Shown here in pieces: positions 43,827 through 46,169 of a stretch of DNA of 46,169 nucleotides (position 1 is the first letter of the stretch; each line of letters opens with the position of its first letter). The position numbers were made by a program, and so were the translations under genes. Source of the stretch: Streptomyces sp. PKU-EA00015 (GTDB lineage: Bacteria; Actinomycetota; Actinomycetes; Streptomycetales; Streptomycetaceae); NCBI RefSeq assembly GCF_013387495.1, contig NZ_JABZEE010000017.1, positions 1-46,169 of the forward strand, given 5' to 3'. The notes below the pieces were generated by a model. It did not search any database. It was not told where the DNA came from and saw nothing but the letters and a program-made list of their open reading frames with translations.

Positions 43827-44300
43827 ATGGGACGCATTGACTACCTTCACGACCCCGACGCCCCGCCGGCCAACTCAGTCGTGCCGTCCGTCGTGGCGTT
43901 CGTGCAGAACGACGCAGGCGAGGTGCTGGTCATCCAGCGGTCCGATAACGGCCGTTGGGCGCTCCCGGGCGGAGGCCACGACGTCGGAGAGTCCATCAGC
44001 GACACGGTCGTGCGCGAGGTCTGGGAAGAGACCGGCATCAAGGCCGAAGTCGTCGACATGTCCGGGATCTACACCGACCCGGGTCACGTGATGCTCTACG
44101 ACGACGGCGAGGCGCGCCAGCAGTTCAGCATCTGCTTCCGCGCCCGGCCCATCGGCGGGGACGTGCGCACGAGCAGCGAGACGACGCAGGTCCGCTGGGT
44201 TGCTCCAGCGGACCTGGCAGGACTCGACATCCACCCCACGATGCGGCTCCGTATCGAGCACGCCATGGACCGGACGCGGACGGCTCCCTACATCGGCTGA
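43827..44300 (+). CDS. Nudix hydrolase
   Basis: A 157-aa Nudix pyrophosphohydrolase. The Nudix box is complete: GHDVGESISDTVVREVWEETGI (G-x5-E-x7-RE-U-x-EE-x-G-U). It is preceded by SVVAFVQND and RWALPGGG. Nudix genes are a recurrent part of AICE regulatory regions. It may hydrolyse a signal nucleotide such as ADP-ribose or dNTP derivatives; substrate unknown. The 3' end overlaps the convergent HD gene by 13 bp. Confidence 0.92.
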   Translation: MGRIDYLHDPDAPPANSVVPSVVAFVQNDAGEVLVIQRSDNGRWALPGGGHDVGESISDTVVREVWEETGIKAEVVDMSGIYTDPGHVMLYDDGEARQQFSICFRARPIGGDVRTSSETTQVRWVAPADLAGLDIHPTMRLRIEHAMDRTRTAPYIG

Positions 44301-44860
44301 CGCTTCACTACAGCGACCCGTTCGAGCACGCGGGCGGTACAGGCCAGGATCTCCGGTTCGGCGCGCCGGATGAACATGCCGATGAGGCTGTCGGGCCCGT
44401 ACCGCCCCGCGATCTCGTTCACGCGGTCGACGGGATTCGTCGGAGTCCCGTCCGGCGTCGTATTCATGTCGCAGAAGCAGAGCGCGTCGGAGAGCTCCGT
44501 GCGCTCGCGGGGGAACTCGGATTCAAGCTCCTCACGCAGTCCGCGGGCCTCAGCCTCCATCCAGGCACAGGAGTGGTGGGCCACGAGACGGATCACGCGA
44601 ACGTCGGCATTGGCTACGTCCCGCAGGTACCGGGCGCCGTCGAGGGGATGGAAGCCGGTCTTGGCGAGGTCGGGTGAGTAGCCGATGTCGTGAAGCACCG
44701 CCGCGGCCTCCAGCAGCTCGGCATCTTCGCCCAGGATTGGGGCGATGATTCGAGCCCGCTCGGCGACCCCGAGCGAGTGCGCCCACCGCCGGGGTAGCGG
44801 CTCGGCGAGCAACGACTCCGCGAGAGGGTAGGCCCAGTCGGTCAGTCCCGTGCTGCTCAC
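44288..44860 (-). CDS. HD-domain phosphohydrolase-like protein
   Basis: A 190-aa HD-superfamily protein. Metal ligands: H28 (AHSLGVAERA), H57-D58 (AAVLHDIGYS), H71 and H95-H96, as in HDIG/YedJ-like enzymes. GTG start at 44860, one base after the GntR-like stop region, so the two form an operon. Together with the convergent Nudix enzyme it suggests nucleotide processing in element control. Confidence 0.9.
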   Translation of the reverse strand: MSSTGLTDWAYPLAESLLAEPLPRRWAHSLGVAERARIIAPILGEDAELLEAAAVLHDIGYSPDLAKTGFHPLDGARYLRDVANADVRVIRLVAHHSCAWMEAEARGLREELESEFPRERTELSDALCFCDMNTTPDGTPTNPVDRVNEIAGRYGPDSLIGMFIRRAEPEILACTARVLERVAVVKRQPM

Positions 44861-44861
44861 G

Positions 44862-45323
44862 CTACGAAGGCTCCTCTCGGCCAGGCAGGGCCAGTACGGT
44901 TCGCTGCTTTCCTTGCTGGCTCGCCGACAGCAGGCCGGCTGCCTCCAGCCTGTCGAGCGCTTTGGCCACCGTCGGCCGTGAGACGCCGAAGCGCTCGGCC
45001 AGAGCGCTCGTGCTGGGAAACTGCGCCCCCACCGTGAGCTCGTCGGTGCGGATCACGTCTGCGATCTGCTCGGTCAGTGGCCGGCGGTCCCGTTCCCGGC
45101 CCGGCCGGACGACGCGCCACCGCCCCCCAGGCACCCGCTCGGCACGCCCCTCCTTCTCCAGGACGCCAAAGACACGCAGCGCGACCCCGCGTGAGACCCC
45201 GTGGTCCCGCATGAGCTCCGCCGCTGACGGCAGCTGGACCATTTCGGGGTTGGCGTCGATCTCCGACTTCACCGCATCGGCGATCCTCAGGAAGGTTCCC
45301 CGAGGGCTGGCCTCCTGCGTCAC
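44862..45323 (-). CDS. GntR-like regulator with two winged helices
   Basis: A 153-aa protein with two GntR-type winged-helix domains and no UTRA/FCD ligand domain: residues about 10-68 (VQLPSAAELMRDHGVSRGVALRVFGVLEKEG) and about 84-147 (AQFPSTSALAERFGVSRPTVAKALDRLEAAGLL). Start GTG 45323 with GGGAG upstream. In pSAM2-type elements the GntR protein KorSA represses the transfer promoter; this is positionally equivalent but architecturally different. It probably binds the palindromes at 42868-42920. Confidence 0.85.
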   Translation of the reverse strand: MTQEASPRGTFLRIADAVKSEIDANPEMVQLPSAAELMRDHGVSRGVALRVFGVLEKEGRAERVPGGRWRVVRPGRERDRRPLTEQIADVIRTDELTVGAQFPSTSALAERFGVSRPTVAKALDRLEAAGLLSASQQGKQRTVLALPGREEPS

Positions 45324-45847
45324 CTGGTCTCCCTTCTCGTGCTCATGTTCACGGACAAGCGTCCCACGGCATCGTTTCGGCTCCCGGGGCCGAAGGGGTC
45401 GGGCATTCGTAAACTCGCACTTTCCCTACATGATCAAGGTGCCGCGCAAGCGCGGCGCGCGCCGCTGCCACCGGCTCGGGGCAACCCCTGTCTTCGCCCG
45501 GCTGCCCCCGGCCGGGCGGCGGCGCACCGAGCTCAAACGCCAAAGCGTCAGGGAAAGGCCGGCAGGGGCTGGGGCGGTCGGCCCCACGGCTCCAGCCACC
45601 TCGCCTGCTCGGGTCCCGCGTCGAGTAAGACCAGTGGCCACTCGGACACAATTCGGGCAGGGGACAAGCCTGCCCGAATTGCTGCCAAGCGTGCGGCCGC
45701 CTGATCACGCTCGACCCCAAACCGGGCAGAACACCGGCCAAAGTCGGTACACCGCCCGGGCGTTCCCGGTACGTTCTCGGCATGTCCGACCGGCCGTACC
45801 GATGGCGCCGGGGAGACAGGGCTGAGCCGCCAGTTGAAGGAGAGGAA
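45324..45847. other. Intergenic region before the ATPase gene
   Basis: 524 bp, no supported gene. Open frames on both strands (for example minus strand 45349-45783) have Arg/Pro/Gly-rich translations without family features. It should contain the GntR-like/HD promoter at its left and the ATPase promoter at its right. A possible -10 TACGTT (45770-45775) would place a start at about 45782. It includes the perfect inverted repeat at 45650-45680. Confidence 0.5.
45650..45680. repeat. Perfect 12-bp inverted repeat
   Basis: Arms AATTCGGGCAGG / CCTGCCCGAATT with the 7-nt spacer GGACAAG. AT at the base and GC near the loop is unlike a terminator; no gene ends within 300 bp on the left. It may be an operator or recombination site. 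Confidence 0.8.
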
Positions 45848-46169
45848 ATGGCAGAAACTATTCTTCACGGTTTTGGGCTTATGGGATACAGGAGCTTCGG
45901 CGATGAAATGCAGTTTAGTGGGCGCCTGGGCCCCGTAACTCTTTTGGCGGGTCAGAATAATTCTGGAAAGTCCAACTTTCTGCGGTTGCTTACAAAGGTC
46001 GCTTCGGGGAGGGTTGAACTCACGGATCTTGACAAGCATCGCGGGCGTGAGGCCAGCTGTCGTTATGCGCTCGCCTTCGACTGGGATACCCAAATCCTTC
46101 CCATCCTAGAAGCGAAGAGCTGGCATGGTGAGGTTAATCAAACGGTAGAGAGGCTACTGAAGCATCCCA
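45848..46169 (+). CDS. AAA/OLD-like ATPase, 3' partial at window edge
   Basis: The first 107 residues are visible; the gene runs off the right edge, so it is not a closed reading frame here. It starts MAETILHGFGLMGYRSFGDEM, then Walker A GQNNSGKS (residues 35-42), the layout of RecF/OLD/SMC-like ATPases that bind DNA ends. ATG 45848 has a strong AAGGAGAGG upstream. An in-frame ATG at 45782, possibly leaderless, would add 22 residues. Base composition drops clearly below the flanking DNA from about 45835 on, suggesting recent acquisition. OLD-type ATPases often occur in anti-phage systems, but the nuclease domain or partner gene lies outside. Confidence 0.8.
   Translation, partial: MAETILHGFGLMGYRSFGDEMQFSGRLGPVTLLAGQNNSGKSNFLRLLTKVASGRVELTDLDKHRGREASCRYALAFDWDTQILPILEAKSWHGEVNQTVERLLKHP

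Larger units (their letters stand above)
30919..46169. mobile_element. Actinomycete integrative and conjugative element (AICE), right end outside window
   Basis: At least 15 kb. Diagnostic modules in order: integrase and excisionase next to a tRNA 3' end; Prim-Pol replication genes; spread/transfer genes with a single FtsK/TraB translocase (no type IV secretion system, so double-stranded DNA transfer in mycelium); DUF2637 and DUF6284 accessory genes; Nudix and GntR-like regulatory genes. No duplicate of the tRNA end is visible up to 46169. The Prim-Pol genes place it in the RepPP class of AICEs. Confidence 0.9.

Noticed and set aside
45349..45783. 144-aa minus-strand frame upstream of the ATPase gene
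   Set aside because: Pro/Arg/Gly-rich, no ribosome site, crosses the perfect inverted repeat; no recognisable family.
45548..46093. 181-aa minus-strand frame overlapping the ATPase start
   Set aside because: Lies opposite the Walker A-bearing plus-strand gene; no domain features.

Overview
The window is high-GC actinobacterial DNA, almost certainly a Streptomyces chromosome. The evidence is the strong G/C bias at third codon positions, many GTG starts, 4-base gene overlaps (ATGA/GTGA), Streptomyces-typical families (DUF4429, DUF1023, DUF3052, DUF4383, TerD paralogues, homodimeric AceE) and an integrated actinomycete conjugative element. Bases 1-30.8 kb read as chromosomal backbone. Bases 30.84 kb to the right edge are an actinomycete integrative and conjugative element (AICE) inserted at a tRNA-Val gene.

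Backbone. 2-4516: a MurJ-family lipid flippase (5' end outside the window), then an OmpR-type response regulator, its histidine kinase and a GerMN-type lipoprotein. 4482-7347: a beta-lactamase-fold serine hydrolase and a GNAT acetyltransferase on the minus strand, divergent from a MerR regulator/aldo-keto reductase operon. 7508-10784: a DUF4429-SHOCT protein, a membrane-anchored alpha/beta hydrolase, about 480 bp of GC-rich DNA with no convincing gene, and a TetR repressor divergent from a 14-TM drug exporter at 10901-12523 with a palindromic operator between them. 12674-17532: a secreted I36-type protease inhibitor, a potassium channel, aceE (pyruvate dehydrogenase E1) and a DUF3052 protein. 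17711-27220: a 1-Cys-type peroxiredoxin and then a large Ter stress-response locus: three TerD paralogues, a TerC/DUF475 membrane protein, a TerA/TerF-like protein, and a translationally coupled operon encoding a CitE-like lyase, an 835-aa PRTase-TRSP-StiP-PELOTA fusion and a HAD phosphatase. The last three are thought, from comparative genomics, to make a nucleoside-like metabolite. 27404-30680: an FmdB-type zinc ribbon, a DUF4383 membrane protein, a coiled-coil membrane protein and a DUF4097-like lipoprotein.

AICE. A complete tRNA-Val(UAC) gene (30844-30918) is followed immediately by int, xis and a minus-strand array: Prim-Pol-type replication genes (DUF3631 ATPase, a small Cys/His protein, Prim-Pol), a 49-aa protein with 11 cysteines, spread-type membrane proteins, an FtsK/TraB DNA translocase, a large basic Spd-like protein, small zinc proteins, DUF2637 and DUF6284. 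A consensus promoter buried in two perfect palindromes (42868-42920) drives the array leftward. A rightward DUF5919-regulator/Nudix pair and a leftward GntR-like/HD pair make up the regulatory end. The element carries two sets of iterons: TGTTGCGGA copies with a 16-bp perfect hairpin around the rep 3' end, and six 12-bp CTTGTC repeats beside traB. At the right edge begins a visibly lower-GC gene for an AAA/OLD-like ATPase, probably cargo. No duplicate of the tRNA 3' end (attR) is visible, so the element probably extends past the window.
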